Positions 24,088 to 32,846 of a stretch of DNA of 47,056 nt are shown here, piece by piece. How positions within the stretch are numbered: the stretch's first letter is position 1; every line of letters starts with the position of its first letter. The notes beneath the pieces were generated by a model. That model saw nothing but the letters and a program-made list of their open reading frames with translations. It made no database searches and was not told where the DNA came from. The stretch is from Candidatus Omnitrophota bacterium (lineage in GTDB: Bacteria; Omnitrophota; Gorgyraeia; Zapsychrales; Zapsychraceae): the NCBI GenBank assembly GCA_023247445.1, contig JAHFGL010000015.1, positions 1-47,056 of the forward strand, in the 5' to 3' direction. A program made the position numbers and the translations under genes.

Positions 24088-25413
24088 ATGGCTACTCAAA
24101 CCCGCTCAATGCTACTCAACGTCGGTCCTTCGCATCCCGCGATGCATGGAGTCATCCGCCTTATCATGGAATTAGATGGCGAAAAAATTAAAGGCGTTGA
24201 CGTTGAAATTGGATATCTCCATCGAGCCTTTGAAAAAATGTGCGAAACGGTCATGTACACGCAATGCTTTCCCTACACTGATCGACTCAATTATGTTTCT
24301 CCGCTTATAAATAATGTTGGATTTGCGCTTACGGTTGAAAAATTATTAGGAATCGATATTCCTGAACGCGCAAAATATATCCGTGTCATCATGAGCGAAA
24401 TTTCACGCGTCACCGATCATTTAACATGCATCGGAGCGACCGCGATGGAGCTCGGGGCCATGACGGTATTTCTTTACATGATTAAAGCCCGGGAATATTT
24501 ATATGAATTGGTCGAAGAAATTACAGGGGCCCGATTAACTATTTCTTATGTGCGCATCGGCGGGGTCAAGGCTGATTTAACCGAAGGATTTGCGGACAGG
24601 GCTTTTCAAAAAATTGCGGAAGTGCGTAAGGTCCTTATCGAAGCCGATGAGTTATTAACCCGCAACCGGATCTTTTTTGATCGCATGAAAAATGTTGGAG
24701 TAATTTCGAAAGAAGATGCGATTTCGCATGGAATCACTGGTCCATTTTTACGATCGACCGGTGTTGCCTATGATGTCCGTAAAGCCAATCCTTATCTTAT
24801 TTATGAGCGCCTTGACTTTGAAGTCCCAACGGGAACAACCGGCGACAACCTTGATCGTTATTTTGTCCGCATGGCGGAAATGGAACAATCTTTAAGAATG
24901 ATTGAACAATGCTTTCAACAAATTCCCGATGGAGCTATTTCTGGGGAATTAACCGGTGATATTATGCCAGCTGCCGAAATGGTTGATCGCGCGAAAATGG
25001 GAAAAACACAAGGATTCATGGCCTCTGAAGTTGATTTAGACCCTACCCTACAAGGTGGAACGGAAAAATTTCATGATGCCATTAACGCGACGAATAAAGA
25101 TGTTGTCTTGCCCGCTAAAGAAAACACATACGGTAACATTGAAGGTTTAATGAATCATTTTAAATTAGTCATGTATGGTCATGGGATTCATCCTCCAATG
25201 GGTGAGGCGTATTTTCCCACGGAAGGAGCCAACGGAGAACTTGGATTTTATATTGTCAGTGATGGCCGAGATCATCCCTGGCGCGTGCGTGTTCATCCAC
25301 CGTGTTTTCCAATTATGGCCGCATTACCAAAATGTTTAATTGGTGATGTGATGGCCGATTTGGTTCCAACCTTTGGTTCGATAAATATGATCGCTGGAGA
25401 ATTAGATCGATAA
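24088..25413 (+). CDS. nuoD: NADH-quinone oxidoreductase subunit D, with an insertion
   Basis: The 49-kDa subunit, forming the quinone pocket with NuoB. The 441 residues show NVGPSHPAMHGVIRL, the conserved GYLHRAFEKMCE, YTDRLNYVSPL, ISRVTDHL and a normal end (GELGFYIVSDG ... FGSINMIAGELDR). Between AISGELTGDI (about 24940) and VVLPAKENTYGNIEGLMNHFK (from about 25103) it carries roughly 50 residues where the usual family members have a short Pro-rich linker to VMLPPK. The insert is frame-consistent and not repetitive. It lies near the last helix before the quinone-side C-terminus. Confidence 0.97.
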   Translation: MATQTRSMLLNVGPSHPAMHGVIRLIMELDGEKIKGVDVEIGYLHRAFEKMCETVMYTQCFPYTDRLNYVSPLINNVGFALTVEKLLGIDIPERAKYIRVIMSEISRVTDHLTCIGATAMELGAMTVFLYMIKAREYLYELVEEITGARLTISYVRIGGVKADLTEGFADRAFQKIAEVRKVLIEADELLTRNRIFFDRMKNVGVISKEDAISHGITGPFLRSTGVAYDVRKANPYLIYERLDFEVPTGTTGDNLDRYFVRMAEMEQSLRMIEQCFQQIPDGAISGELTGDIMPAAEMVDRAKMGKTQGFMASEVDLDPTLQGGTEKFHDAINATNKDVVLPAKENTYGNIEGLMNHFKLVMYGHGIHPPMGEAYFPTEGANGELGFYIVSDGRDHPWRVRVHPPCFPIMAALPKCLIGDVMADLVPTFGSINMIAGELDR

Positions 25414-25430
25414 CTTAAAATGACACATCG

Positions 25431-25907
25431 TTGGAGGTCATTATTTTTACCGAAGATTTTTTACTAGAACTTTACAAGATTGCCAGCCGTTATGAGGACA
25501 GAAAGGCTGCGCTTTTACCGGTACTACATTATGTCCAGGAGAAAGAAGGTATGATCTCCCTGGAGGCTGAAAAAGATATCGGAGAATTTTTAGACATTCC
25601 TGTTGTCCATGTCCATGATGTTGTTTCTTTCTACCATTTGTTTCATCAAACAAAAAAAGGCAAGTGTCATTTCTCCGTTTGCCAGACAACATCGTGCGCC
25701 TTACTTGGCGGAGAAGATATTATTGAACATCTTCAAAAGCGATTAAACATTAAACCTGGCGAAACAACTCCTGATGGAAAATTTAGTTTAACTCTCGTTG
25801 AGTGCCTGGGCGCTTGTGAAATTGCACCGATGATGCAGTGCAATAAAGAATATAAGGGACTCTTAAACAAAAAGAAAATCGATGAACTAATCGATCAGAA
25901 TAGATAA
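25431..25907 (+). CDS. nuoE: NADH-quinone oxidoreductase subunit E, unusual start
   Basis: The 24-kDa NADH-module subunit with one 2Fe-2S cluster (N1a). Ligands lie in SVCQTTSCALLGG and VECLGACEIAPMMQ. The thioredoxin-like fold is preceded by a helical bundle (LLPVLHYVQEKEGMIS). The only standard in-frame start near the expected N-terminus is TTG at 25431, but this codon overlaps a strong GGAGGT (25433-25438), which would normally position a ribosome a few codons downstream. An ATT at 25443 is a possible rare start. The ATG at 25420 is out of frame. The true N-terminus is therefore uncertain by four or five residues. Confidence 0.95.
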   Translation: MEVIIFTEDFLLELYKIASRYEDRKAALLPVLHYVQEKEGMISLEAEKDIGEFLDIPVVHVHDVVSFYHLFHQTKKGKCHFSVCQTTSCALLGGEDIIEHLQKRLNIKPGETTPDGKFSLTLVECLGACEIAPMMQCNKEYKGLLNKKKIDELIDQNR

Positions 25908-25910
25908 ATT

Positions 25911-27215
25911 ATGGAAAAAATAATCAGCCGACATTTTGACCAAGAAAATTCTCACCGCCTTGAAAGCTATCTTAAAGATAGCGGTTATGAAGGGGCGCGT
26001 AAAGCCTTGACTGAAATGACACCTGAACAAGTTGTTGAAGAAGTTAAAAAATCTAACTTGCGTGGGCTTGGCGGAGCGGGATTCGCAACGGGAACAAAGT
26101 GGAGCTTTATCAAACAAACTTATAAACCCAAATATCTGGTTATAAATGGAGATGAAGGAGAGCCAGGGACATTTAAAGATAAATATATTTTGGAACAAGA
26201 TCCTCACGCGTTTATCGAAGGTGTCATCATCACCTGCTATGCTTTTGGAAGCCACAAGGCCTATGTTTACATCCGTGGAGAATATTTAAAATCAATCGAG
26301 AGATTGCAAGCGGCCATTGATGAGGCGTATAAAAATAAATTTTTAGGTAAAGAAATTATGGGCACACCTTTTCACCTTGATGTCGTTGTTCATCAAGGCG
26401 CTGGGGCCTATATCTGTGGAGAAGAGACGGCGCTTCTAGAATCTCTTGAAGGAAAAAAAGGATTCCCTCGTCTTAAACCGCCTTTTCCCGCCGTTTCAGG
26501 ATTATTTGGATGTCCTACGGTTATTAATAATGTGGAAACCGTGACGTGTGTGGCCCCAATTATTCTTAAAGGCAGCGATTGGTTTTCGAAATTAGGATCG
26601 ACGAAAAATGGGGGCAACCGACTTTTTTGTGTCAGCGGTCATGTCAATAAACCTGGTGTTTACGAACTCCCTAATGGAACGACACTGCGCTCAATTATTT
26701 ATGAACACGCTGGTGGGATTCGTGGTGGCCGAACGCTTAAAGCTGTCATCCCCGGTGGGATCTCAGCGCCTATTCTTACGCCCGATCAGATTGATGTAAA
26801 AATGGATTTTGATTCTTTGAAAGCAATTGGTTCAATGGCTGGTTCCGGTGGGATTATTGTAATGGATGATACCACCTGCATGGTTTGGGCTGCGATGATC
26901 GCTTCACGGTTTTATGCCCATGAATCCTGCGGGCAATGTTCTCCGTGTCGCGAAGGGTCAGGCTGGGTTTACCGTAATATCAAAAGAATTTATCACGGAG
27001 AAGGACAGACACACGATTTGACACATCTTCCTGGAATTATAAACAATATTGGCGGCAACACGATTTGCGCTTTTGGCGATGCGGTCACGATGTCCATCGG
27101 TAGTTACGTATCAAAATTTCGTAGTGAATTTGAAATTCATATTAAAGAAAAGAAATGTGAATTATGCATGAAGAAACAGGGAATAGTGGAGTCCTATGCC
27201 AAAATTAACCATTGA
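25911..27215 (+). CDS. nuoF: NADH-quinone oxidoreductase subunit F
   Basis: The 51-kDa subunit, holding the NADH site, FMN and a 4Fe-4S cluster (N3). The 434 residues show LRGLGGAGFATGTKWSF, the FMN-binding GDEGEPGTFKDKYIL, GAGAYICGEETALLESLEG and the cluster ligands CGQCSPCREGSGW with Cys of NTICAFGDA. An extra CELC near the C-terminus (KEKKCELCMKKQG) is an oddity with no known role. The last 20 bp overlap nuoG. Confidence 0.98.
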   Translation: MEKIISRHFDQENSHRLESYLKDSGYEGARKALTEMTPEQVVEEVKKSNLRGLGGAGFATGTKWSFIKQTYKPKYLVINGDEGEPGTFKDKYILEQDPHAFIEGVIITCYAFGSHKAYVYIRGEYLKSIERLQAAIDEAYKNKFLGKEIMGTPFHLDVVVHQGAGAYICGEETALLESLEGKKGFPRLKPPFPAVSGLFGCPTVINNVETVTCVAPIILKGSDWFSKLGSTKNGGNRLFCVSGHVNKPGVYELPNGTTLRSIIYEHAGGIRGGRTLKAVIPGGISAPILTPDQIDVKMDFDSLKAIGSMAGSGGIIVMDDTTCMVWAAMIASRFYAHESCGQCSPCREGSGWVYRNIKRIYHGEGQTHDLTHLPGIINNIGGNTICAFGDAVTMSIGSYVSKFRSEFEIHIKEKKCELCMKKQGIVESYAKINH

Positions 27216-28788
27216 TGGAAAAGAAATAGAAGTCCCCTCAAAAACGACGATTATTCAGGCGGCAGAAAAATTGGGAATTGTGATTCCCCGTTACTGTTAT
27301 CATCCGGCACTTCCTGTTTCCGGCAATTGCCGCATTTGTATGGTAGAGGTTGAGAAACAACCAAAATTACAAATCGCCTGCTATACAATGGTCGCCAATG
27401 GCATGATTGTTAAAACCAATTCACCGAAAGTACTTGAAGCCCGTAAAACAGTTTTGGAATTTTTGCTCGTCAATCATCCACTTGATTGCCCTGTGTGCGA
27501 TCAGGCCGGAGAGTGCAAACTGCAAGATTATTATATGGAGCATGGTCAATACGATAGCCGCCTAGATGATACAAAAGTCAAAAAAGAAAAGAAGGCCTTC
27601 TCAATCGGGCCAACCGTCATGCTCGATCAGGAACGCTGTATTCTTTGCACCCGTTGTGTGCGTTTTACCGATAATATTACAAGGACGAATGAATTTGGGG
27701 TTTTTAATCGAGGAGATCATTCACAATTAGACGTTTACCCTGGTAAACAACTTGATAATAACTATTCAGGAAATGTCGTTGATATTTGTCCGGTTGGTGC
27801 TTTAACTGATAAAGATTTTCGTTTTAAGTGCCGCGTATGGTATCTGGATAAAACAAAATCTGTTTGTCCAGGTTGCAGCATGGGATGCAATATAACCGTT
27901 GAGTGGGATAAATCCCGACCGCATCAAGATAAAAAAACACGCGTCATGCGTCTTAAGCCACGGGTTAACCCGGATGTCAATGATCATTGGATGTGCGACA
28001 CCGGCCGCTACGATTATCACTTTATTGATAAAAATAGAATTTTGACACCGCAACAAGGGGATAATTTAATTTCCTGGGATCAAGCCATTGATACAATGGC
28101 GCAAACGATCAAGCCGCTTAAAGATTCGGGACATCTGAATAAAATTGGTATTTTAGCCTCAGCCCAATTAACCAATGAAGATCTGTTTCTCATTCGCAAA
28201 TTATTTAAAGACACCCTTAATGGTTCCCAGATAGATTTTCGAGTACCTCAATCATTGGGGGCAAGCGATGATTTTCTGCTTAAAGCCGACAGAAACCCAA
28301 ATACTGCCGGAGCCGATTTGATTCTCCAACCAGCGGAAGACGCTGACTTGCGAGATATTATTCAAAAAGCAAGAAATGGTGGACTCGATATTTTGTATGT
28401 CTTCGGCCATGACTTAGTTAAACTTTTTGGTAAAAACACCGTTGAAGAAATTTCAAAAAATGTAAAACTTTTTATTTTTCAAGGCAGCAATGTCAATGAA
28501 ACATGTGGCTATGCTCATTTGATTTTGCCCAGTGCCGTCTATGCGGAAAAAGACGGGACATTTATTAACAGTCAACATCGCGTCCAGCGAATTTGGCCGG
28601 CGTTTACGCCACTGGGAGAATCAAAGGGGGACTGGGAAATTCTTTCCCTCTTAAGTGCCAAGATAGGGGCCCCCATTAGTTATCCAAACTCTGAAGAAAT
28701 ATTTGACGATATTGCAAGCAGTCTCGCCTTATTTGCTGAAATGTCGTACGAAAAAATCGGTGATCAAGGAATGATGTTGTGGTATTAA
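27196..28788 (+). CDS. nuoG: NADH-quinone oxidoreductase subunit G, short form
   Basis: The 75-kDa-type subunit that carries a 2Fe-2S cluster and several 4Fe-4S clusters along the electron path. The 530 residues include CYHPALPVSGNCRICMVEV (N1b), the His-ligand HPLDCPVCDQAGECKLQDYY, RCILCTRCVRF with DICPVGALTDKDF (N5/N4 type), and CPGCSMGCNITVEW at the start of a molybdopterin-oxidoreductase-like domain. The C-terminal domain is much shorter than in the 908-residue E. coli protein, as is common in several lineages. It starts inside nuoF. Confidence 0.96.
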   Translation: MPKLTIDGKEIEVPSKTTIIQAAEKLGIVIPRYCYHPALPVSGNCRICMVEVEKQPKLQIACYTMVANGMIVKTNSPKVLEARKTVLEFLLVNHPLDCPVCDQAGECKLQDYYMEHGQYDSRLDDTKVKKEKKAFSIGPTVMLDQERCILCTRCVRFTDNITRTNEFGVFNRGDHSQLDVYPGKQLDNNYSGNVVDICPVGALTDKDFRFKCRVWYLDKTKSVCPGCSMGCNITVEWDKSRPHQDKKTRVMRLKPRVNPDVNDHWMCDTGRYDYHFIDKNRILTPQQGDNLISWDQAIDTMAQTIKPLKDSGHLNKIGILASAQLTNEDLFLIRKLFKDTLNGSQIDFRVPQSLGASDDFLLKADRNPNTAGADLILQPAEDADLRDIIQKARNGGLDILYVFGHDLVKLFGKNTVEEISKNVKLFIFQGSNVNETCGYAHLILPSAVYAEKDGTFINSQHRVQRIWPAFTPLGESKGDWEILSLLSAKIGAPISYPNSEEIFDDIASSLALFAEMSYEKIGDQGMMLWY

Positions 28789-28791
28789 TCC

Positions 28792-29874
28792 ATGTCTGAC
28801 ATTCTTATAAAATTTCTCTTAGCATCAGGCACGTTATTTATTATGTTCAATATCGCCGGGCTTTTGACCTGGGTTGAACGTAAGCAAAGTGCCCTTATGC
28901 AGGATCGTATTGGCGCAAATCGCGCCTCCATTTTTGGCTTTAAAGCCATGGGGCTTTTTCACGCCATCGCCGACGTGCTTAAGATGCTTAGTAAAGAAGA
29001 ATTTGTTCCTGCCGGTGCAAATAAATTTTTATTTAACTTAGCGCCCTATTTGTCGGTCACGTTTGCGCTTGTGGGTTTTGCCGCGATCCCCATCGGTAAT
29101 CAACTGATTATGGGGGCACGTGTCATTGAACTTCAAGCGGCGAATTTAAATATCGCGCTTATTTATATTTTTGCCATGATGTCCATGGGGGTCTATGGGG
29201 TCGTTCTCGCCGGATTTTCCTCTAACAGTAATTATGCATTTTTAGGCGGGATGCGCGGGGCAGCGCAGATGATCGCATATGAAATTACGATGGGGGCTGC
29301 CATCATGGGTGTCATCATGGTTTTTAATACGCTTGATCTTCAACAGTTAGTTCGCGCCCAAGGAGAATATTTGTTGGGCGGCTGGCTTCCTAAATGGGGA
29401 ATTTTTGTGCAGCCTTTGGCATTTATTTTATTTTTAACAGCCGCAACCGCGGAAACAAAACGTACGCCCTTTGATCTCCCCGAAGGAGAATCTGAAATCA
29501 TCGGTTATTTTGTTGAATATAGTGGTATGAAATTTGGAATGTTCTTTTTAGCCGATTTGGTTGAGACAGTGCTTGTCGCGGCGCTTATGACCACATTATT
29601 TTTGGGCGGATGGCAGGTACTCTATTTACATCCGGATGGATTTCATTTTCCATGGGGAGCAATTATGACACTCCCACATCTTGCTGTTGTAGGGTTAGGG
29701 GTCTTAGCATTCTTTTTAAAAGTTAGTTTCTTTATTTGGTTTTTAATGGCTGTACGCTGGACATTACCGCGATTTCGTTATGATCAGTTGATGAATTTGG
29801 GGTGGAAGATTCTTCTTCCGGTATCTTTAATTAATATTGCGGTCACCGCTATCATCATTATCCTTTTAAGATAA
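28792..29874 (+). CDS. nuoH: NADH-quinone oxidoreductase subunit H
   Basis: Membrane subunit linking the peripheral arm to the proton-pumping arm. The 360 residues have about eight helices and the family blocks LLTWVERKQSALMQDRIGANRAS, LAGFSSNSNYAFLGGMRGAAQMIAYEI, and TPFDLPEGESEIIGYFVEYSGMKFGMFFLAD. The acidic loop residues of the E-channel are present. It lies 3 bp after nuoG and 4 bp before nuoI. Confidence 0.98.
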   Translation: MSDILIKFLLASGTLFIMFNIAGLLTWVERKQSALMQDRIGANRASIFGFKAMGLFHAIADVLKMLSKEEFVPAGANKFLFNLAPYLSVTFALVGFAAIPIGNQLIMGARVIELQAANLNIALIYIFAMMSMGVYGVVLAGFSSNSNYAFLGGMRGAAQMIAYEITMGAAIMGVIMVFNTLDLQQLVRAQGEYLLGGWLPKWGIFVQPLAFILFLTAATAETKRTPFDLPEGESEIIGYFVEYSGMKFGMFFLADLVETVLVAALMTTLFLGGWQVLYLHPDGFHFPWGAIMTLPHLAVVGLGVLAFFLKVSFFIWFLMAVRWTLPRFRYDQLMNLGWKILLPVSLINIAVTAIIIILLR

Positions 29875-29878
29875 ATCT

Positions 29879-30481
29879 ATGGAAAATCCAAACGAAAAAC
29901 GACGTCAAGAACTTGAAAAGTATTTCGATAAAAAAGGGCCGTTTGTTTTTTTACGTGTGGCTCAGATGAAACGCGCCTGGCAACAAAAAAACCGTCGAGA
30001 ACTCACCTGGTGGGAGAGCACGTACATCCCCACCGTAGTATCAGGCATTTGGCTTACATCGAAACATTTTTTTCGTAACTTAACCCTGCACATTCTTCAC
30101 ACCGTTGGACTTTTTAAAGATATTCCTGCCTCGGCCACGTACCAATATCCAGAACAGCCGCGGCCTTTAGCTAAACGTTTAAGAACCCGACATCGACTAA
30201 TGAAACGTGAAGATGGCACACCACGCTGTGTCGCTTGCATGATGTGTGAAACCGTCTGTCCGGCTCGTTGTATCGAAATTACAGCTACCGAGCACCCTGA
30301 TCCCAATGTTGAAAAACAACCTGCCGAATTTATCCTCGATTTAGGAAAGTGCGTGTATTGCGGCTTTTGCGTTGAGGTTTGTCCAGAAGACGCCATCCGC
30401 ATGGACACCGGAAAACTCGACACATCTGAATATTCCCGCGAAAGCATGATCTACGACAAAAAACGGCTGATGGAAGAGTAA
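29879..30481 (+). CDS. nuoI: NADH-quinone oxidoreductase subunit I
   Basis: The ferredoxin-like subunit with two 4Fe-4S clusters (N6a and N6b). Ligands are seen in CVACMMCETVCPARCIEI and CVYCGFCVEVCPEDAIRMD. At 200 residues it has a longer N-terminus (MENPNEKRRQELEKYFDKKG) than many NuoI proteins. It is the last complex I gene on this strand. The antiporter gene follows in the same frame, 18 bp after the stop. Confidence 0.97.
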   Translation: MENPNEKRRQELEKYFDKKGPFVFLRVAQMKRAWQQKNRRELTWWESTYIPTVVSGIWLTSKHFFRNLTLHILHTVGLFKDIPASATYQYPEQPRPLAKRLRTRHRLMKREDGTPRCVACMMCETVCPARCIEITATEHPDPNVEKQPAEFILDLGKCVYCGFCVEVCPEDAIRMDTGKLDTSEYSRESMIYDKKRLMEE

Positions 30482-30499
30482 AGCGGTTTTTTCAAAAAC

Positions 30500-31372
30500 A
30501 TGATCTATCTTCTCATCGGACTTATCCTTGGTCCCAGTTTCTTAAAACTCATTCCTTCCACAGATTTTGTCCAAACTCTTGGCCATTTGGGCGCCATCGT
30601 CATGCTATTTATCATTGGCCTTGAATTTAAGATTAAAGATATTTTTAATTTACGTTATACCACAATTGCTTTGTTCGGTGTCATTGTTCCATGGATTGGA
30701 GGCTTCTTAACGGCGCATGCATTTGGTTTTGATTTTGCCAATAGTGTTTTTACCGGTACAGCATTAACCGCGACAAGTATCGCCATTACCGCCAGTGTCC
30801 TTAAAGACATGGGCAAATTACAAACAGGTACCGCCAAAGCCATCATCGGCGCGGCTGTTATTGATGATATTTTAGGTCTTTTGGCTCTTTCTTTATCTGG
30901 ACAAATAGTAGGGGCCACGTTTTCCTTTACTACGATGTTTACTTCTTTGTCAATCGTGGGAGCGTTTCTCTCGGGGATTTTCTTACGAAATATTTTGGGA
31001 TCTCAAACAAAAATAATTCACTATTTTTATGTTATTTCCTCGTCAATATTCTTTATTTCGTTAGGCATTCTTGTTGATATACACATTATAACACCCGCCG
31101 TATTTTGGTTTATGAGCGTCCTAACGATTGTTGCTATCTTAACTAAAGTCGTCGGTTGCTTTTTACCAGCCAAATGGCAGGGGTTATCATTTAAAGACGC
31201 TGCCATTGTCGGTTTTGGGATGTCGCCACGAGGAGAGGTGGCGATGATTGTAGGATTAATTGGCCTTAATCAAAATCTAATCACCCATGAAATCTACGCG
31301 GCAATTATCTTTATGAGCCTTATAACAACAATAGTAACCCCAATCGTCCTTCGCAACTGGCTGTATAAATAA
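30500..31372 (+). CDS. CPA2-type cation/proton antiporter, N-terminally short
   Basis: The 290-residue product has the CPA2 (GerN/NapA/KefB-like) membrane pattern: LGHLGAIVMLFIIGLEFKI, TGTALTATSIAITASVL and the ion-binding Asp pair in AAVIDDILGLLALS. A later GMSPRGEVAMIVG matches the conserved Pro-Arg-Gly-Glu block. It begins at what would be the second helix in relatives (IYLLIGLILGPSFLKLI), so roughly 45 residues and the first helix are missing. The upstream codons run into the nuoI stop, so no longer start exists. It may be a functional short form or a decaying gene. Its place in the nuo operon suggests ion coupling with complex I. Confidence 0.85.
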   Translation: MIYLLIGLILGPSFLKLIPSTDFVQTLGHLGAIVMLFIIGLEFKIKDIFNLRYTTIALFGVIVPWIGGFLTAHAFGFDFANSVFTGTALTATSIAITASVLKDMGKLQTGTAKAIIGAAVIDDILGLLALSLSGQIVGATFSFTTMFTSLSIVGAFLSGIFLRNILGSQTKIIHYFYVISSSIFFISLGILVDIHIITPAVFWFMSVLTIVAILTKVVGCFLPAKWQGLSFKDAAIVGFGMSPRGEVAMIVGLIGLNQNLITHEIYAAIIFMSLITTIVTPIVLRNWLYK

Positions 31373-31394
31373 AACTTTTTAAATTAATTTTTTA

Positions 31395-32834
31395 TTAGAA
31401 ATGCATTCCTTGAATCGCTGTCATCGCAGCATCAAGAAATGGACCCTGGAAGATTCCGATACCGATAATTCCTGCCATGGCAACTCCTAAAGCCAATCGC
31501 ATCGGTAACGAAACAATAATGGGAGAAGTATTAATAGGGGCATCGACATAAATTCGTTTAACGATCATCAGATAATAATAAAGCGAGATAACAATATTGA
31601 CGGCGGCAACAAGCGCCAGCCATAAAAATTCGCTTTTGATGGTGGCCATAAGAAGAGCAAACTTTCCAAAGAATCCCGCCAAAGGTGGCATGCCGGCTAA
31701 GGATACTAGCGCCAAAAGAAGTGTACAAGCCAAAATTCCCGAACGACGGGAAAGTCCAGCGTAGTCTTCAATGGCGTCACTTTTGGTCGCGATTGAAAAT
31801 AAAATAATAACTAAGAATGCGGCAAGATTTGTGAAGAGATATCCTAAAAGATAAAAATTAATCGCTGATGCCCCCAGTATTGACCCAGCCGTAACACCCA
31901 TAAGAAGATATCCCGCGTGAGCAATACTCGAATAACCCAACAATCGTTTGATATTGGTTTGAAACATAGCAACGAGGTTGCCATAGGTCATGGTGATAGC
32001 GGCAAGCCCGGCTAAGACCAAACTCCATTCAACATGCCAGGCCGAAAAAACACCAAAGAAAAGACGGATCAAGATCACAAACCCAGCAGCCTTAGACCCG
32101 ACGGCCAAAAGGGCTGTTACCGGTGTCGGAGCCCCTTGATAAACATCGGGCACCCACATGTGAAAGGGAACGGCCGCAATCTTAAAACCAACAGCTGAAA
32201 AAATAAGAACCAAACTAAACAACATCATCGGTGTCATTGGATGCGTACTAACAAATCCTTGAATCACATCAAAACGTACCGAGTGAGTGATTCCGTAAAG
32301 AAAACTTACGCCGTAAAGAAAAAATCCCGAGGCCAACGAACCTAAAATGAGATATTTCATTCCCGCCTCAATGGAATGTTTATCACTTTTAAGATACGCC
32401 GTCATGACATAGAGAGAGATAGTCAAGATTTCGATGGCGATAAAAAGTAAAAGAAAATCAGCCGAAGAAGCAATCAAGCACATCCCCAACAGCGCCAGCC
32501 ATAATAGAAAATAAAAGGCATTGCTGCGTTTGCCGGACAGCTTAAAAAACTGCTCGGTCATTAAGAAAACAAAAACCATCGTGATTAGAAATAATCCTTT
32601 AAAAAACCAGGCGAGAGAATCCATAATAAACATTCCGCCAAAGGTTGATCCGCTCAGATCATGTTGGGTAAGCCAAAAACCAATGAGGCCAAAAAGAGCA
32701 ATAAGACTAAATATCCCGATCAAATTCCCTTCGGTTTTCTTAGGACTAAGAATATCCACAATAATCAATCCCACCAACGCGATGGTCATGAGGACTTCTA
32801 AGGAAATTAAATTCCAGGCAATGGATGGAAACAT
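31395..32834 (-). CDS. nuoN: NADH-quinone oxidoreductase subunit N
   Basis: Antiporter-like proton-pumping subunit, 479 residues with about 14 helices. Family blocks are seen in KYLILGSLASGFFLYGVSFLYG, AAVPFHMWVPDVYQGAPTPVTALLAVGSKAAGF, KRLLGYSSIAHAGYLLMG and LAGMPPLAGFFGKFALL. Lys in MKYLIL and the PVTALLAVGSKAA stretch are in the proton channel. It is the last gene of the - strand half-operon and starts 12 bp after nuoM. It ends 22 bp from the end of the antiporter gene on the other strand. Confidence 0.97.
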   Translation of the reverse strand: MFPSIAWNLISLEVLMTIALVGLIIVDILSPKKTEGNLIGIFSLIALFGLIGFWLTQHDLSGSTFGGMFIMDSLAWFFKGLFLITMVFVFLMTEQFFKLSGKRSNAFYFLLWLALLGMCLIASSADFLLLFIAIEILTISLYVMTAYLKSDKHSIEAGMKYLILGSLASGFFLYGVSFLYGITHSVRFDVIQGFVSTHPMTPMMLFSLVLIFSAVGFKIAAVPFHMWVPDVYQGAPTPVTALLAVGSKAAGFVILIRLFFGVFSAWHVEWSLVLAGLAAITMTYGNLVAMFQTNIKRLLGYSSIAHAGYLLMGVTAGSILGASAINFYLLGYLFTNLAAFLVIILFSIATKSDAIEDYAGLSRRSGILACTLLLALVSLAGMPPLAGFFGKFALLMATIKSEFLWLALVAAVNIVISLYYYLMIVKRIYVDAPINTSPIIVSLPMRLALGVAMAGIIGIGIFQGPFLDAAMTAIQGMHF

Positions 32835-32846
32835 ATTTGTCTCTTT

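Noticed and set aside
31373-31394. Bidirectional terminator between the convergent nuo half-operons
   Set aside because: Only a short AT-only inverted repeat (AATAAAA and TTTTATT) is present, too weak to call.
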